From assembly GCF_001690705.1 (NCBI RefSeq), contig NZ_LZGK01000011.1:248001-312000 (forward strand): a stretch of 64,000 nt of DNA, written 5' to 3'. A program made the position numbers and the translations under genes. Below the pieces are notes generated by a model. That model searched no databases, was not told the DNA's origin, and saw only the letters and a list, made by a program, of their open reading frames with translations. Source of the stretch: Gilliamella sp. wkB178. Its GTDB lineage: Bacteria; Pseudomonadota; Gammaproteobacteria; Enterobacterales; Orbaceae. Shown in pieces: positions 63,730-64,000 of the stretch; within the stretch, counting starts at the first letter, position 1; every line of letters begins with the position of its first letter.

Positions 63730-63984
63730 TAAGGCTAAACAACGCTTTAAGTTAGAACCTAAACGTGCTTGGCGCTTAATTAGTGATAATGGCGGTAACT
63801 GCTGATTTGGGTAATTGGATTGCCGACGGCACGGAGCTAAATCGGGGATTAAATCGCGGACTAAATTATCACTTCGGTGAAATGAGTTAACTACAGTGTG
63901 TTGTGATAGATTTTGGACGTAAAGCTGCCAGTGCTTGTGTCTTGTGTCTTGTGTCTTCCAGTATAAGGCATGATGAAGATTCCG
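63730..63984 (-). other. conserved open frame upstream of copy 5 (85 codons)
   Basis: No in-frame start or stop. Lacks 12 codons present in copy 1, an exact in-frame deletion. Confidence 0.7.
63934..63954. repeat. 5' heptamer repeat (CTTGTGT)x3, copy 5
   Basis: Three perfect units; the out-of-frame ATG is at 63971-63969 (minus). Confidence 0.8.
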
Positions 63985-64000
63985 TCAAGTAATTTTATGT

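Overview
The window is a piece of an AT-rich gammaproteobacterial chromosome. The housekeeping genes point to the Orbales/Pasteurellales side of the Enterobacterales-like radiation: pssA, ydiK, mlaA, fabB, ppsA/ppsR, asnA, potFGHI, metNIQ, ecotin and pdxST. Genus and species cannot be fixed from the sequence. There is no rRNA, CRISPR array, transposase, integrase or reverse transcriptase in the window. One tRNA-Arg(CCU) is present.

Layout. 1-112 is the 5' part of an FMN riboswitch on the minus strand; its gene lies off the left edge. 337-7740 holds three tandem minus-strand cassettes, each encoding a secreted 420-470 aa protein of one paralogous family. A fourth copy is at 16673-18271 and a fifth at 62323-63984. 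About 1 kb of conserved, hairpin-rich non-coding DNA separates the copies. 7746-12297 is the putrescine importer potFGHI. 12610-15786 carries a lipoprotein ecotin, ydiK and pssA. 18838-35245 is a 16 kb sugar-acid catabolic island: two MFS/amidohydrolase units, a PdxA2-like dehydrogenase, dhaMKL with a tetrulose-phosphate isomerase and a SorC regulator, then an IclR-kdgT-kduI-kduD operon. 35435-47642 is mainly housekeeping: ppsA/ppsR, tRNA, mlaA, an SOS-type radical SAM/DUF4130 pair, fabB, a polar amino acid ABC importer, asnA and a DUF1161 protein. 48522-53294 is a second catabolic group: SemiSWEET, fucO, a keto-deoxy-acid aldolase, IclR and MFS. 53328-56382 is pdxR/pdxST. 56496-61551 is one operon: aminotransferase-metQ-metN-metI-glcD-like.

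The unusual system is the cassette family. The proteins are nearly identical in their first half and end in a C-type-lectin-like tail. In four of five copies that tail is hypervariable, and its codons are dominated by NNC, as expected from adenine-directed diversity-generating-retroelement (DGR) mutagenesis. No template repeat or reverse transcriptase is in the window, so this is inference. The reading frame also stays open 81-97 codons upstream of the first usable start in every copy, always a whole number of codons but with five different lengths. The only well-placed upstream ATG is out of frame, separated from the gene by a three-unit heptanucleotide repeat. One more unit would join the frames, so all five copies look like phase-OFF contingency genes. 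A second heptamer repeat, 3-6 units, overlaps each stop codon.

Other points of interest: a palindromic element of about 42 bp, found 11 times, that also brackets the catabolic island; a conserved candidate structured RNA in the spacers; a LexA box on the radical SAM pair; and an operon that reads as a methionine hydroxy-analogue salvage route.
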